From assembly GCF_001570485.1 (NCBI RefSeq), contig NZ_BCTA01000036.1, forward strand, positions 652,340 to 716,339: a stretch of 64,000 nt of DNA, written 5' to 3'. Both the position numbers and the translations under genes were made by a program. The notes beneath the pieces were generated by a model. It had not been told where the DNA came from. It made no database searches and worked only from the letters and a program-made list of their open reading frames with translations. Positions within the stretch are counted from its first letter, which is position 1. Each line of letters starts with the position of its first letter. Below, one piece after another: positions 1 to 11,593 of the stretch. Source of the DNA: Mycolicibacterium novocastrense. Its GTDB lineage: Bacteria; Actinomycetota; Actinomycetes; Mycobacteriales; Mycobacteriaceae.

Positions 1-287
1 GCGACCACGAAGGCGGTCGCGCGTGCGCCCATCGCCTCGATGTCGGCGGCGTTCTGCGCGATCGCCTTGCGCCCCACGTCGTGAGGCGTCGACCAGTCCA
101 GCCGAAAGTGACGCTCGGCCACCAGCATGTCGGTGCTCACGACCGTCTTTCCGTCGGGCGCGAACAGCACCGCGGCGTCGTCACCGGGCCCCAGCGCGAC
201 GGCGCCCGGCTGGCGGCGCCCGGACACCAACCGCCGGATCACCGCGAACTCGCCCATTTGCGCCAGGGTTTCGGCATCGGACGCCAT
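1..287 (-). CDS. thiL: Thiamine-monophosphate kinase ThiL, N-terminal part
   Basis: ThiL phosphorylates thiamine monophosphate with ATP to give thiamine diphosphate, the last step of the cofactor pathway, in the cytosol. Only the first 95 codons are visible because the gene runs off the left edge of the window. They include the GPGDDAAV metal/nucleotide motif (residues 33-40), the STDMLVAERHF segment (51-61) and NAADIEAMGA (79-88), all typical of the AIRS-like ThiL N-domain. The ATG at 287 is chosen because a GGGAGG Shine-Dalgarno lies 4 nt upstream. It is divergent from the small Lrp-like gene and matches the position of M. tuberculosis Rv2977c. The identification is firm although the gene is incomplete. 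Confidence 0.9.
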   Translation of the reverse strand, partial: MASDAETLAQMGEFAVIRRLVSGRRQPGAVALGPGDDAAVLFAPDGKTVVSTDMLVAERHFRLDWSTPHDVGRKAIAQNAADIEAMGARATAFVV

Positions 288-406
288 GTCACCTCCCGTC
301 GCGGCCGCTTCGTGTCCGTTTCGTGCCGGCCTGAACACCGGCCGCACCTGCGGTACGTTAAGCGCCTGCGGCGTGGAGTCTATGCAGCGATGTGGAGGAA
401 CAGCGG

Positions 407-649
407 GTGGTCGAGGCTTTCATGCTGATTCAGACCGAGGTGGGCCGCGCCGAGGTCGTCGCCAAACAACTCGCCGCGCTTCCCGGCGTGGTGTCCGCGG
501 AGTCCGTGACGGGACCGTATGACGTGGTCGTGCGGGTGGGCGCCGACACCTTGGCCGATCTCAAAGCCACCGTCGTTCCCAATGTTCAACGGGTGACCGG
601 TATCACTCGAACACTGACCTGTCCGATCGCCAACGGGGCTCCTCTCTAG
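407..649 (+). CDS. Stand-alone Lrp/AsnC ligand-binding (RAM) domain protein
   Basis: About 80 residues make up only the effector-binding domain of Lrp/AsnC regulators (MVEAFMLIQTEVGRAE start, then GPYDVVVRVGADT). No helix-turn-helix precedes it. Such solo RAM domains oligomerise, bind amino acids, and may modulate full-length Lrp proteins. The GTG at 407 is preferred over the GTG at 392 because a perfect GGAGGA Shine-Dalgarno (394-399) sits 7 nt before it and the protein then begins where family members usually begin. The DUF3515 gene starts 9 nt after its stop, so the two are probably co-transcribed. The ligand is not evident. In M. tuberculosis this spot holds IS-related genes (Rv2978c/Rv2979c) instead. 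Confidence 0.85.
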   Translation: MVEAFMLIQTEVGRAEVVAKQLAALPGVVSAESVTGPYDVVVRVGADTLADLKATVVPNVQRVTGITRTLTCPIANGAPL

Positions 650-658
650 AGTTGGGCC

Positions 659-1222
659 GTGGCTTCGCAGACCGGTGACGGGCCCCCGCGGGCGCTGCTG
701 ATCGCCGCTCTGGTGGTGGCGGTCGCGGCGATCGTGGCGATTCTGGTGATCGCCGCGCTGCGCCAGAATCCCGAGCAGGAGCAGCCGGTGCCGTTGGTGA
801 CGGTGCCCGCCCCGCAGGCCACGAGCTCCGAATGCGCCCATCTGGCCGCCGAACTGCCGGAGAAACTCGGCGAGCACAGCCGCGCGCCGCTCGCCGATCC
901 CGCACCCCCCGGTGCGGCAGCCTGGCGGGCAGAGGACCGGGGTGAGCCGATCGTGCTGCGCTGCGGCGTGGAACGGCCCGCGGAGTTCGTCGTCGGTGCG
1001 CCGGTGCAGGTGGTGGACGACGTGCAGTGGTTCCGGGTGAGTGAGGTCGGTGACGACGCGGGCGCCGACCAGGCGCGTAGCACGTGGTACGCCGTCGACC
1101 GCGGCGTGTACGTCGCCCTGACATTGCCGCAGGGCTCGGGCCCGACGCCCATTCAGCTGCTGTCCACGGTCATCGCCGAAGCGCTTCCCGCCAAGCCCGT
1201 GGTTCCTGCGCCGGTGCGTTGA
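659..1222 (+). CDS. DUF3515 family membrane-anchored protein (Rv2980-like)
   Basis: A 187-residue protein with a single strongly hydrophobic segment at about residues 11-34 followed by a Pro/Gln-rich linker and an extracytoplasmic domain containing two cysteines (in SSECAHL and VLRCGVE) that could form a disulfide. This is the layout of the actinobacterial DUF3515 family, and the position corresponds to the conserved secreted protein Rv2980 next to ddlA. It starts at GTG 659, 9 nt after the Lrp-like stop. Function is unknown; the constant neighbourhood with ddl/murein and thiamine genes gives no direct role. It converges on ddlA with a 49-bp gap. Confidence 0.8.
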   Translation: MASQTGDGPPRALLIAALVVAVAAIVAILVIAALRQNPEQEQPVPLVTVPAPQATSSECAHLAAELPEKLGEHSRAPLADPAPPGAAAWRAEDRGEPIVLRCGVERPAEFVVGAPVQVVDDVQWFRVSEVGDDAGADQARSTWYAVDRGVYVALTLPQGSGPTPIQLLSTVIAEALPAKPVVPAPVR

Positions 1223-1271
1223 TCCTGCGCGCAAGCGCGCCGTCGACGCAGTCTCGACGAAACAGCGCCCG

Positions 1272-2426
1272 TCAGCGCAGACCGGTACCGCGTTTGAGCG
1301 CGGTTTCCACCATCGTGGCCAGCAGGGCTGGGTAGTCGACACCGCTGGCCGCCCACATCTGCGGAAACATCGAGATGGTGGTGAAACCCGGCATCGTGTT
1401 GATCTCGTTGATCAGGGGCCCGTCATCGGTGAGGAAGAAGTCGACGCGGGCCAGCCCCTGACAGTCGATCGCATTGAACGCCTGAATCGAGAGCCGTCGC
1501 ACCGCGTCGGCCACATCGTCGTCGACCTTGGCGGGCACATCGAGTTCGGCGGCGTCCTCGAGGTATTTCGTCGCGAAATCGTAGAAGCCGTCCTCGCGCC
1601 CGCGCACGCCGGCGACCCGGATCTCGCCGAGCGCACTGGCCTCGACCCGACCGTCGGGGAATTCGAGCACGCCGCATTCGAGTTCGCGGCCCGGCACCGC
1701 GGCTTCGATGATGACCTTCGGGTCGTGGCGGCGGGCCTGTTCGATGGCCGACGGCAGCTGATCCCACGCCGTGACCCGGCTGACGCCGATCGACGACCCT
1801 CCCCGCGTCGGTTTGACGAAGACGGGCAGGCCCAGCCGCTCCCGCGCCTCGAAACTCAAGGTGTCCTGGCGGGGTCGCAGCACCTCGTGATCACCGATCG
1901 GCAGTCCGGCGGCGCCCAGCAGCTTCTTGGTGAACTCCTTGTCCATGCCCACGGCGCTGGCCAGTACACCCGCTCCGACGTACGGCACCCCCGCCAGCTC
2001 GAGGAGCCCCTGGATCGTGCCGTCTTCGCCGTACGGACCGTGCAGCACGGGGAACACCACGTCGACCGTCGCCAACATCTCCCCTGCACCCTGGCCGAGC
2101 GACATCAGTTGCCCGCCTCGGCCGGGATCGGCGGCCAATGTCAGTTCGGTGCCCGACGAGGCGGTCACCTCCGGCAGGCGGCCATCGGTGATTGCGAGGC
2201 TGTCCGGCTGCGCGTCGGTCAGCATCCACGCGCCTTCTGGTGTGATGCCGACCGGGACGACGTCGAACCTCTGCGGATCGAGATTGCGCAGGATGCTGCC
2301 TGCGGATACGCAGGAAATCGCGTGTTCGGAGCTGCGACCGCCGTAGACGACGGCAACCCGGACGCGTCCGGTGCTCCGGCCCGATGTCGCCGGCCGGGCG
2401 GCTCCGGGATCATGGCGGGCAGTCAC
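1272..2426 (-). CDS. ddlA: D-alanine--D-alanine ligase
   Basis: ATP-grasp ligase joining two D-alanines for the peptidoglycan stem peptide, a target of D-cycloserine. It carries the N-terminal [13 protein letters not shown] motif, [11 protein letters not shown], the ATP-grasp loop [11 protein letters not shown] and the C-terminal metal-binding region ending [10 protein letters not shown]. At 384 residues it is about ten longer than the M. tuberculosis protein (Rv2981c). The extra residues are an Ala/Arg/Gly-rich N-terminus read from the GTG at 2426, and an internal start nearer VRVAVVYGG cannot be excluded. Downstream of the cystathionine gamma-lyase-like gene and gpsA on the same strand, separated by 62 bp. 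Identity is certain, start less so. Confidence 0.95.
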   Translation of the reverse strand: MTARHDPGAARPATSGRSTGRVRVAVVYGGRSSEHAISCVSAGSILRNLDPQRFDVVPVGITPEGAWMLTDAQPDSLAITDGRLPEVTASSGTELTLAADPGRGGQLMSLGQGAGEMLATVDVVFPVLHGPYGEDGTIQGLLELAGVPYVGAGVLASAVGMDKEFTKKLLGAAGLPIGDHEVLRPRQDTLSFEARERLGLPVFVKPTRGGSSIGVSRVTAWDQLPSAIEQARRHDPKVIIEAAVPGRELECGVLEFPDGRVEASALGEIRVAGVRGREDGFYDFATKYLEDAAELDVPAKVDDDVADAVRRLSIQAFNAIDCQGLARVDFFLTDDGPLINEINTMPGFTTISMFPQMWAASGVDYPALLATMVETALKRGTGLR

Positions 2427-2488
2427 AACCTAGAGAGGCTACCGTCCGCGTCGCCGGCCGGTTGGTCCGGCGATGCCCGGCCCCGGTG

Positions 2489-3594
2489 TCAGCCCAGCGC
2501 GTGCTCGATGTCGGCGACCAGGTCGTCGGTGTCTTCGATCCCGAGGGAGATGCGCGCGAATCCGTCGCTGACGTCGTCGCCCCAGCGGGCGCGGCGGTCC
2601 ACCGACGTGTGGATTCCGCCGAAGCTCGTCGACGCGATCAGCAGCGCACTCCGTTCGACCAGACGGTGTACCGCCGCAGCGTCGGCCAACTCGACGGCGA
2701 TCAGTCCGCCGAACCGTTTCATCTGCGCGCACGCGATACGGTGCGCCGGATCATCGGGCAGGCCGGGATAGCGCACGGCACGCACGGCGTGGTGTGCACG
2801 CAGCGCCACGGCGAGCGCCGCCGCGTTGTGGCATTGTCGTTCGAACCGCAGGCCCGCGGTGCCCAGGCTTCGCGACAGCAGCCACGCCTCGAAGGCGCCG
2901 AGGATGGCACCGGAGTGCAGCCGTTCACGCTCCACTTTTGCCATCAGGTCGGTGTGCGCGCTCGCGACATAACCGGCGAGGAGATCGCTGTGGCCCGACA
3001 ACGCCTTGGTGGCACTGGCGACGACCACGTCGGCGCCCAGCGAAAGCGGTTGCTGGCCGAAGGGGGTGGCGGTGGTGTTGTCGACGACGAGCGTGGCGCC
3101 CCGGCTGCGGCACTGCAGCGCGAGGTGGTGCAGGTCCACGACGTCCAGGCCCGGATTGGCCGGGCTTTCGGCGAGAACGACATCCGCGTCCGCCGATGCC
3201 GCGCACATCTCGCCGCTGGCGGCGGTAACTACGGTAACCCCTTGTCCAGCAAGGTATTCAGAGGCATACCGACGGACCTGATAGTAGCCGTCGGCGGGTA
3301 CGACGAGCTTGTGCCCCGGCTTGGCCAGCACCCGCAGGACGGAGGTGATCGCGGCCATCCCCGACCCGAATGCCAGTGCGGACGGGGCACCCTCCAGCTG
3401 TGCGAGTGCCGACTCGAGGTGACGCCAGGTCGGATTCGAGCTGCGCCCATAGGAGTCCTGCAGGTCCGAGGGATCGGACGACAGGTGGAAGGTGGACGCC
3501 GGAACCGGTGACGGCGCCACCGCCTGTCCCGGAACGACTTCCGAAGCAACGGATTTGACGCTGCGAGTGGAATCGCCGTACTGACCGTCCACGG

Positions 3595-3598
<4 letters not shown>
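2489..3598 (-). CDS. Cys/Met metabolism PLP-dependent enzyme (cystathionine gamma-lyase/synthase-like)
   Basis: A 369-residue fold-type I PLP enzyme. The Schiff-base lysine is K198 in [11 protein letters not shown], and [14 protein letters not shown] (about 49-62) and the [10 protein letters not shown] region are family hallmarks. Members cleave or form cystathionine or act on homocysteine/methionine, and the exact reaction cannot be assigned from motifs. The true start is the GTG at 3598: it overlaps the gpsA stop (GTGA), and the longer open frame upstream is just gpsA antisense-frame extension. Translationally coupled to gpsA and upstream of ddlA. M. tuberculosis lacks a gene here, although other mycobacteria carry one. 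Confidence 0.85.
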
Positions 3599-5282
<1,684 letters not shown>

Positions 5283-5336
5283 ACCGTTCAATTGCGCGCT
5301 GGCACGAAGACCGTTGGATAGGGGATCATCGCAGGC

Positions 5337-7526
5337 ATGACGAAAGCCGGGATCCAGGTTCGTGACAGCGACGGCGAACCACCGTCGGCAAGCGTCCGAA
5401 CGATGCGGTCGGACTCCGGTGACTCGGCGCCCGAAGCCCCACCGGCGGCAACCGCCCCCGCCGTCGAGAACGCGCTGCCCGAAGACCGCTACCTGAACCG
5501 CGAGTTGAGTTGGCTCGACTTCAACTCCCGCGTGCTGGCGTTGGCCGCCGATACGTCGCTCCCCTTGCTGGAGCGGGCGAAGTTCCTTGCGATCTTCGCG
5601 TCGAATCTCGATGAGTTCTACATGGTCCGGGTCGCCGGACTGAAGCGTCGCGATGAGATGGGTTTGTCCGTGCGCTCTGCCGACGGGCTCTCCCCCCGCG
5701 AACAGTTGCGTCGCATCAACGAGCGAACGCAGCACCTCGCCAACCGGCACGCCCATGTGTTCCTGGATTCGGTGCGTCCTGCGCTGGCCGACGAAGGCAT
5801 TGTGATCGTCACGTGGGCCGAACTCGACGAGGCCGAACGCGCGCGGTTGTCCACTTATTTTCACGAGCAGGTGTTCCCGGTACTGACACCGCTCGCCGTG
5901 GACCCGGCCCACCCGTTCCCATTCGTGAGTGGCCTGAGCCTGAATTTGGCGATCACGGTCAAGCATCCCGACGACGGTGGGCAGCACTTCGCCCGAGTCA
6001 AAGTGCCCGACAACGTAGAACGGTTCGTCGAACTGGCCGCCCGCGAAAGCGATACGAGGATCGTTCGCTTCCTGCCGATGGAGGAACTGATCGCGGCGTT
6101 CCTTCATGTCCTGTTCCCCGGGCTCGAGATCGTCGAGCACCACGCGTTCCGCATCACGCGCAACGCCGATTTCGAGGTCGAAGAGGACCGCGACGAAGAC
6201 CTGCTGCAAGCGCTCGAAAGGGAGCTGGCCCGACGTCGATTCGGTTCCCCGGTCCGGTTGGAAGTCTCCGACGACATGACCGAGAGCATGCTCGAATTGC
6301 TGCTGCGCGAACTCGATGTCGCGCCGGGCGATGTCATCGAGGTGCCCGGGTTGCTCGACCTGTCCTCGCTGTGGCAGATCTACGATCTCGATCGCCCCGC
6401 CCTCAAAGACCGGCCGTTCGTGCCGGCCACCCCGCCGGCGTTCGGCGAGCGGGAGACACCCAAGAGCATCTTCTCGACACTGCGCGACGGCGACGTGCTG
6501 GTGCACCACCCGTACGACTCCTTCTCCACCACCGTGCAGCGGTTCATCGAACAGGCCGCGGCGGATCCGAACGTATTGGCGATCAAGCAGACCCTGTACC
6601 GCACCTCGGGTGACTCACCAATCGTCAACGCGCTCATCGACGCTGCGGCCGCGGGTAAGCAGGTCGTCGCACTCGTCGAGATCAAGGCCCGGTTCGACGA
6701 GCAGGCCAACATCAAGTGGGCACGCGCATTGGAGCGTGCCGGCGTGCACGTCGTGTACGGGCTCATCGGACTCAAGACTCACTGCAAGACGTGTCTGGTG
6801 GTGCGTCGGGAGGGGTCGCTGATCCGGCGTTACTGCCACATCGGCACCGGCAACTACAACCCCAAAACTGCGCGGCTGTATGAGGACATCGGACTGCTGA
6901 CGGCCGCGCCCGACATCGGCGCGGATCTCACCGACCTGTTCAACTCGCTGACGGGATACTCGCGCAAGGACTCCTACCGCAACCTTCTGGTGGCCCCCCA
7001 AGGTGTCCGGCGGGGCATCATCGAACGCATCGAACGCGAGATCGTCGCCACCCGCGACGGCGCCGAGGGGCGGATCAGGCTGAAAGCCAACGCGTTGGTG
7101 GACGAGCAGGTCATCGATGCGCTGTACCGCGCGTCGCAGGCCGGTGTGCGGGTCGAGGTGGTCGTCCGGGGTATCTGCGCGCTACGACCACATGCCCCTG
7201 GGTATTCGGACAACATCGCCGTCCGCTCGATCCTCGGCCGGTTCCTCGAACACTCGCGGATCATCCACTTCCGCGCGATCGACGAATTCTGGATCGGCAG
7301 CGCCGACATGATGCATCGCAATCTCGATCGGCGCGTCGAAGTGATGGCCGAAGTCAAAGATCCGCGGCTGAAGGCGCAACTGCACGAAATCTTCGAGTCG
7401 ACGATGGACCCCTCCACCCGGTGTTGGGAGTTGGGCGTCGACGGTAAGTGGACGGCGTCGCCGCAGGCGGGTCACACGGTTCGCGACCATCAGGTCTCAT
7501 TGATGGAGCGCCACCGGCAACCATGA
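5337..7526 (+). CDS. ppk1: Polyphosphate kinase 1
   Basis: Reversibly transfers the gamma phosphate of ATP to polyphosphate; in mycobacteria polyphosphate feeds stress signalling. The 729-residue protein has the N domain ([16 protein letters not shown], about 52-67), the head domain and two phospholipase D-like catalytic domains. The autophosphorylated histidine is H501 in [20 protein letters not shown], equivalent to E. coli His435. A second histidine lies in [12 protein letters not shown]. The first about 45 residues are Pro/Ala/Ser-rich and probably disordered. Same order as Rv2983-Rv2984-Rv2985, with mutT1 78 bp downstream. Confidence 0.96.
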   Translation: MTKAGIQVRDSDGEPPSASVRTMRSDSGDSAPEAPPAATAPAVENALPEDRYLNRELSWLDFNSRVLALAADTSLPLLERAKFLAIFASNLDEFYMVRVAGLKRRDEMGLSVRSADGLSPREQLRRINERTQHLANRHAHVFLDSVRPALADEGIVIVTWAELDEAERARLSTYFHEQVFPVLTPLAVDPAHPFPFVSGLSLNLAITVKHPDDGGQHFARVKVPDNVERFVELAARESDTRIVRFLPMEELIAAFLHVLFPGLEIVEHHAFRITRNADFEVEEDRDEDLLQALERELARRRFGSPVRLEVSDDMTESMLELLLRELDVAPGDVIEVPGLLDLSSLWQIYDLDRPALKDRPFVPATPPAFGERETPKSIFSTLRDGDVLVHHPYDSFSTTVQRFIEQAAADPNVLAIKQTLYRTSGDSPIVNALIDAAAAGKQVVALVEIKARFDEQANIKWARALERAGVHVVYGLIGLKTHCKTCLVVRREGSLIRRYCHIGTGNYNPKTARLYEDIGLLTAAPDIGADLTDLFNSLTGYSRKDSYRNLLVAPQGVRRGIIERIEREIVATRDGAEGRIRLKANALVDEQVIDALYRASQAGVRVEVVVRGICALRPHAPGYSDNIAVRSILGRFLEHSRIIHFRAIDEFWIGSADMMHRNLDRRVEVMAEVKDPRLKAQLHEIFESTMDPSTRCWELGVDGKWTASPQAGHTVRDHQVSLMERHRQP

Positions 7527-7604
7527 CGGACTTCCTCACCGCCAGGGACTTTCACAATCGTCGTCGTGGGCCGCGGGTGCCCAGAATGATCTGCAGGAGT
7601 TGAG

Positions 7605-8528
7605 GTGCCGAAGCGGATATCCGAGACCGCCTCCGATACGGAGACGATCCTGGCCGCCGGGGCGGTGTTGTGGCGGCCCAACGGCGCACCCGATGCGCCG
7701 GAAGTCGCGCTGATCCATCGCCCTCGTTACGACGACTGGTCGCTGCCCAAAGGCAAGGTGGACCCCGGGGAGACCGAGCCCGTGACCGCCGTGCGCGAGG
7801 TGCGCGAAGAGACCGGGTACGCGGCGCATCTCGGCCGACGCCTCAGTTCGGTGAGCTATCCCGTCGAGGACGGCAAGAAGAAGGTGCGCTACTGGGCGGC
7901 GCGTGTGGTCGGCGGCGAGTTCCACCCGAACGACGAAGTCGATGAGCTCAAGTGGTTACCCCTGCCGACGGCGATCAAACAACTAAATTATCCACACGAC
8001 CGAAAGGTGCTGCGCCGCTTCGCGAAGCATCCGGCCGACACCAAGACGGTGCTGATCGTCCGCCACGCCACCGCCGGCAGTAAGTCCCGGTTCAAGGGCG
8101 ATGACCGCAAACGGCCCTTGGACAAGAACGGCCGCGCGCAGGCGCAGTCACTGGTCGCGATGCTGCTCGCCTTCGGCGCCGACCAGTTGTTCGCGGCGGA
8201 CAGAGTGCGCTGTGTGTCGACATTGGAGCCACTGGCAGAAGAACTCGGGAAGACGATCCGAAGCGACGAGCTGCTGACCGAGGAGGCGTACGCCGACAAC
8301 CGCAAGGCGGCCCGGCAACGCTTCCTCGAGATCGCCGGCACCCCTGGCACGCCGGTGATCTGCACTCAGGGCAAGGTGATTCCGGACCTCATCGAATGGT
8401 GGTGCGAGCGCGACGGTGTGCGGCCCGACAAGTCGCGCAATCGCAAGGGCAGCACCTGGGTGATGTCGCTTCACAACGGCCGGTTGATCGCGGCGGACCA
8501 CATGGGCAGCCCACTCGCCGTGAAATGA
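7605..8528 (+). CDS. mutT1: MutT1: Nudix hydrolase fused to histidine phosphatase domain
   Basis: Mycobacterial MutT1 hydrolyses oxidised nucleotides (8-oxo-(d)GTP/GDP) and diadenosine polyphosphates. The 307-residue chain has an N-terminal Nudix box at residues 50-72 ([10 protein letters not shown]...[10 protein letters not shown]) and a C-terminal phosphoglycerate-mutase-like domain with the catalytic RHA triplet at 153-155 (H154). GTG at 7605 follows the purine-rich AGGAGTTGAG. It is downstream of ppk1 and converges on hupB. Two strong hairpins fill the 127 bp between them. Confidence 0.94.
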   Translation: MPKRISETASDTETILAAGAVLWRPNGAPDAPEVALIHRPRYDDWSLPKGKVDPGETEPVTAVREVREETGYAAHLGRRLSSVSYPVEDGKKKVRYWAARVVGGEFHPNDEVDELKWLPLPTAIKQLNYPHDRKVLRRFAKHPADTKTVLIVRHATAGSKSRFKGDDRKRPLDKNGRAQAQSLVAMLLAFGADQLFAADRVRCVSTLEPLAEELGKTIRSDELLTEEAYADNRKAARQRFLEIAGTPGTPVICTQGKVIPDLIEWWCERDGVRPDKSRNRKGSTWVMSLHNGRLIAADHMGSPLAVK

Positions 8529-8549
8529 CGTCCACACGTTGAATGCAAA

Positions 8550-8573
8550 TTCCGGGCGGACACCCGCCCGGAA
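8550..8573 (+). terminator. Hairpin downstream of mutT1
   Basis: A perfect 10-bp inverted repeat, TTCCGGGCGG (8550-8559) and CCGCCCGGAA (8564-8573) with a 4-nt loop, lies 21 bp after the mutT1 stop. There is no U-tract, so it would be a weak, I-shaped mycobacterial-type terminator or an mRNA 3' end stabiliser. Confidence 0.6.
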
Positions 8574-8612
8574 AGATTGAGCCGTAGATGTTTTGGTGGG
8601 CGCAAAACGCGA

Positions 8613-8645
8613 ACACGCCGTGGGTCGCGCAGACCCACGGCGTGT
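8613..8645 (-). terminator. Terminator hairpin of hupB
   Basis: A perfect 14-bp stem, ACACGCCGTGGGTC (8613-8626) with GACCCACGGCGTGT (8632-8645) and a 5-nt loop, begins 10 bp beyond the hupB stop. On the minus strand it is followed by a short GTTTTG stretch, the closest thing here to a U-tract. Confidence 0.75.
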
Positions 8646-8655
8646 CCGGTCGATA

Positions 8656-9288
8656 CTACTTGCGGCCGCGCTTGGTCGCGGCCTTCTTGGCCGGCGACTT
8701 CTTGGCGGCGGTCTTCTTGGCTGCCGTCCGCTTGGTCGCGGCCTTCTTGGCCGGAGCCTTCTTCGCGGCCGACTTCTTGGCCGGCGACTTCTTGGCGGCG
8801 GTCTTCTTGGCTGCCGTCCGCTTGGTCGCGGCCTTCTTGGCGGGCGACTTCTTGGCAGCGGTCTTCTTGGCTGCCGTCCGCTTGGTCGCGGCCTTCTTGG
8901 CCGGAGCCTTCTTCGCGGCCGACTTCTTGGCCGCCGACTTCTTGGCCGCCTTGCGGGCACTTCCCGCCGTAACGCCTCTCTTCACTGCTGGTCCTTCCGC
9001 CGGGAGGCGCTGCGCCCCAGAGACAACGGCTTTGAACTGAGCGCCGGGCCGGAATGCCGGCACGGAGGTGGGCTTCACCCGGACGGTCTCGCCGGTGCGC
9101 GGATTACGCGCGACGCGTGCTGCGCGGCGGCGCTGTTCGAAAACGCCGAAGCCGGTAATAGTGACGCTGTCACCCTTGTGCACCGCACGCACGATGGTGT
9201 CAACGACATTCTCCACCGCGGCGGTGGCCGACCGACGATCCGAGCCCATTTTCTCCGTGAGTACGTCGATGAGCTCTGCTTTGTTCAT
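8656..9288 (-). CDS. hupB: Nucleoid protein HupB (HU with lysine-rich tail)
   Basis: Histone-like protein that binds and compacts DNA; in mycobacteria it also influences iron genes and is essential or important. Residues 1-90 are a canonical HU fold ([19 protein letters not shown]..., [15 protein letters not shown]-binding arm). Residues about 105-210 are a tandem array of KKx[15 protein letters not shown] motifs like eukaryotic H1 tails. The 210-residue length is close to M. tuberculosis HupB (Rv2986c, 214). The ATG at 9288 has GGAGG 6-7 nt upstream; the open frame continues 28 codons beyond it without merit. The tail is repetitive at DNA level. Confidence 0.96.
   Translation of the reverse strand: MNKAELIDVLTEKMGSDRRSATAAVENVVDTIVRAVHKGDSVTITGFGVFEQRRRAARVARNPRTGETVRVKPTSVPAFRPGAQFKAVVSGAQRLPAEGPAVKRGVTAGSARKAAKKSAAKKSAAKKAPAKKAATKRTAAKKTAAKKSPAKKAATKRTAAKKTAAKKSPAKKSAAKKAPAKKAATKRTAAKKTAAKKSPAKKAATKRGRK
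8660..8950. repeat. Tandem repeats encoding the HupB basic tail
   Basis: Near-identical DNA units run through the 3' half of hupB. A block starting cttggtcgcggccttcttgg occurs at about 8670, 8730, 8820 and 8880, interleaved with copies of gacttcttggcggcggtctt-type units. On the coding strand they encode repeats of [19 protein letters not shown]. Such arrays are prone to unit gain and loss. Confidence 0.85.
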
Positions 9289-9310
9289 GCATAACCTCCG
9301 GAAACCAGTG

Positions 9311-9335
9311 GTCCTCTTTGGACCGACTAGAGGAC
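9311..9335 (-). promoter_or_regulatory. Inverted repeat in the hupB 5' region
   Basis: GTCCTCT (9311-9317) and AGAGGAC (9329-9335) form a 7-bp inverted repeat 23 nt upstream of the hupB start, inside the 189-bp hupB-leuD gap. It could be an mRNA leader hairpin or an operator; nothing in the sequence decides. No clear -35/-10 pair was recognised in the rest of this gap. Confidence 0.45.
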
Positions 9336-9467
9336 ACGGTAAACCCATTCCCCATTGATTTCCAAGAGCCACGCGCAGTTTCAGGCGAAGCCAGCGAACT
9401 TTCTTGCCCCCCTTGACCTCCAGAGGGGCCCCGGAGAACCGGGTTCACAGACGGTGATTTCGGCTCA

Positions 9468-9489
9468 CCGACCGCCCTTATCCGGTCGG
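9468..9489 (-). terminator. Hairpin spanning the leuD stop codon
   Basis: CCGACCG (9468-9474) and CGGTCGG (9483-9489) form a 7-bp stem whose loop contains the leuD TAA stop. It has the position of a leuCD terminator but lacks a U-tract. Confidence 0.45.
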
Positions 9490-10074
9490 CAGAGTCCGCG
9501 GTTTCCAGTCCGGCCTGCGCGCTTCATAAGCCGCGATATCATCGCATTTGCGCAGCGTAAGGCCTATATCGTCGAGTCCGGAGAGCAATCGCCAGGCCGT
9601 ATAGTCGTCAATTCTGAACGGCACCATAACCGTTCCGGCGGCGATGGTTCGATCTTGAAGATTCACAGTGATTTCCAGGCCTGGCTGCTCCTCGATGAGC
9701 TTCCATAAAATTTCCACATCGTCTTGCGGAATTTCGGCCGCCAGAAGCCCGGCCTTGCCCGCATTGCCCCGAAAGATGTCGGCGAAGCGGGACGAGATGA
9801 CGACCCGGAAGCCGTAATCCATAAGCGCCCACACGGCATGTTCGCGTGACGAGCCGGTGCCGAAATCGGGGCCGGCGACCAATACCGAACCTTTGTCGAA
9901 CGGGGGCAGGTTCAAAATGAACGACGGGTCGTTGCGCCAGGCGGCGAACAGTCCGTCCTCGAAACCCGTTCGTGTAACTCGCTTCAGGTAGACCGCCGGG
10001 ATGATCTGATCGGTGTCCACATTCGACCGACGCAGTGGGACGCCGATGCCGGTGTGGGTGTGGAAAGCCTGCAT
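9478..10074 (-). CDS. leuD: 3-isopropylmalate dehydratase small subunit
   Basis: Small subunit of isopropylmalate isomerase in leucine biosynthesis; it provides the swivelling substrate-binding domain to LeuC. The 198-residue protein starts [22 protein letters not shown] and has the [14 protein letters not shown] and [17 protein letters not shown] motifs. ATG 10074 is chosen over the longer open frame because the protein then matches the family from residue 1, and AGGAG lies about 10 nt upstream. It sits 14 nt after the leuC stop, so leuC-leuD are one operon, as in Rv2988c-Rv2987c. Confidence 0.96.
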   Translation of the reverse strand: MQAFHTHTGIGVPLRRSNVDTDQIIPAVYLKRVTRTGFEDGLFAAWRNDPSFILNLPPFDKGSVLVAGPDFGTGSSREHAVWALMDYGFRVVISSRFADIFRGNAGKAGLLAAEIPQDDVEILWKLIEEQPGLEITVNLQDRTIAAGTVMVPFRIDDYTAWRLLSGLDDIGLTLRKCDDIAAYEARRPDWKPRTLPTG

Positions 10075-10088
10075 GCCCTGTGCTCCTA

Positions 10089-11549
10089 TCAGTCGGTCAG
10101 GTCCGTGGGCGAGGACAACGTGCCGCGCACCGCGGTGGCCGCCGCGACGGCGGGAGACACCAGATGCGTACGACCGCCCTTGCCTTGCCTGCCCTCGAAA
10201 TTCCGGTTGGACGTCGATGCACAACGTTGACCCGGGGACAGCTGGTCGGGGTTCATCCCCAGGCACATCGAACAACCCGCCTGTCGCCACTCCGCTCCAG
10301 CGGCGGTGAAGATCTCTCCGAGCCCTTCCGATTCGGCCTGCAGCCGCACGCGCATCGATCCGGGCACGATCAGCATGCGCACCCCGTCGGCGACCTTGCG
10401 ACCGCGCAGCACGTCCGCGGTCACCCGCAGATCCTCGATGCGGCCATTGGTGCACGAGCCGACGAAGACGGTGTCGACCGCAATGTCACGCATTGCGGTG
10501 CCGGGTCGAAGGTCCATGTAGGCCAACGCCTTTTCGGCCGCTTGCCGTTCCCCCTCGTCGAACATCAACTCCGGGTCGGGTACCGAATCGGACAGCGGCA
10601 CCCCTTGGCCCGGATTGGTACCCCACGTGACGAACGGGCTCAGGGTCGAGGCGTCGATGTAGACCTCGGTGTCGAATTCGGCACCCTCGTCAGTGCGAAG
10701 GCCGCGCCAAGCGGCGACCGCTTGGTCCCACTGTTCGCCCTGCGGGGCGTGCGGACGCCCGCGAAGAAACTCGAACGTGGTGTCGTCCGGTGCCACCATG
10801 CCGGCCCGCGCACCCGCCTCGATGCTCATGTTGCAGATCGTCATCCGGCCTTCCATCGACAGCGATTCGATGGCGCTGCCGCGGTATTCGATGACGTGGC
10901 CCTGCCCTCCGCCGGTACCGATCTTGGCGATCACGGCGAGAATGATGTCCTTGGCGCTCACTCCGTCGGGAAGCTCACCGTCGACGTTGACTGCCATGGT
11001 CTTGAACGGGCGCAACGGCAGGGTCTGCGTGGCGAGTACGTGCTCGACCTCCGATGTGCCGATCCCCATCGCCAGCGCGCCGAACGCTCCATGCGTCGAG
11101 GTATGGCTGTCGCCACACACAACCGTCATACCGGGCTGCGTCAATCCGAGTTGCGGTCCGATGATGTGCACGATGCCCTGTTCGGCATCGCCCATCGGAT
11201 GCAACCGGATGCCGAATTCTTCGCAGTTGCGCCGGAGGGTCTCCACTTGTGTGCGCGACACCGGGTCCGCGATCGGCTTGTCGATGTCGACCGTCGGCAC
11301 ATTGTGGTCCTCGGTGGCGATGGTCAGATCCGGTCTGCGCACCGGACGCCCGGCCAACCGCAGCCCGTCGAACGCCTGGGGGCTGGTCACCTCGTGCACG
11401 AGATGCAGGTCGATGTAGATCAGATCGGGTTCGCGCGCAGCGCCTTCACCGCCGCCCTCGACGACGACGTGGTCGGCCCACACCTTTTCGGCCAACGTGC
11501 GCGGTGTGTCACCGCGCCCGCGGGCAGCACTGGAAACATCGGTCGACAT
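10089..11549 (-). CDS. leuC: 3-isopropylmalate dehydratase large subunit
   Basis: Aconitase-family subunit carrying the [4Fe-4S] cluster; with LeuD it isomerises 2- to 3-isopropylmalate. The cluster cysteines are visible in [10 protein letters not shown] and [29 protein letters not shown] is the substrate-site signature. 486 residues, slightly longer than typical because of an N-terminal [14 protein letters not shown] extension. ATG 11549 lies only 38 bp from the divergent IclR gene, so both must be controlled from the same small promoter region. Confidence 0.96.
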   Translation of the reverse strand: MSTDVSSAARGRGDTPRTLAEKVWADHVVVEGGGEGAAREPDLIYIDLHLVHEVTSPQAFDGLRLAGRPVRRPDLTIATEDHNVPTVDIDKPIADPVSRTQVETLRRNCEEFGIRLHPMGDAEQGIVHIIGPQLGLTQPGMTVVCGDSHTSTHGAFGALAMGIGTSEVEHVLATQTLPLRPFKTMAVNVDGELPDGVSAKDIILAVIAKIGTGGGQGHVIEYRGSAIESLSMEGRMTICNMSIEAGARAGMVAPDDTTFEFLRGRPHAPQGEQWDQAVAAWRGLRTDEGAEFDTEVYIDASTLSPFVTWGTNPGQGVPLSDSVPDPELMFDEGERQAAEKALAYMDLRPGTAMRDIAVDTVFVGSCTNGRIEDLRVTADVLRGRKVADGVRMLIVPGSMRVRLQAESEGLGEIFTAAGAEWRQAGCSMCLGMNPDQLSPGQRCASTSNRNFEGRQGKGGRTHLVSPAVAAATAVRGTLSSPTDLTD

Positions 11550-11550
11550 C

Positions 11551-11593
11551 TTGACTATCTCACAATCTGGGACGTTAGTATCTCCTTGTGAGA
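11551..11593. promoter_or_regulatory. leuC/IclR divergent promoter with inverted repeat
   Basis: An exact 8-bp inverted repeat, TCTCACAA (11558-11565) and TTGTGAGA (11586-11593), flanks the IclR promoter and overlaps its start codon. TTGACT (11551-11556) and TAGTAT (11576-11581) form a possible -35/-10 pair with a long 19-bp spacer. Transcription would begin at or next to the GTG at 11588, implying a leaderless IclR mRNA. The repeat is a plausible IclR operator controlling both leuCD and itself. Confidence 0.6.

Noticed and set aside
8660..8950. Regular repeats that could suggest a CRISPR array
   Set aside because: Repeats are in frame with hupB and encode its lysine-rich tail; there are no unique spacers.
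10035..11591. 518-codon plus-strand frame
   Set aside because: Antisense to leuC and leuD, with low-complexity His/Arg composition.
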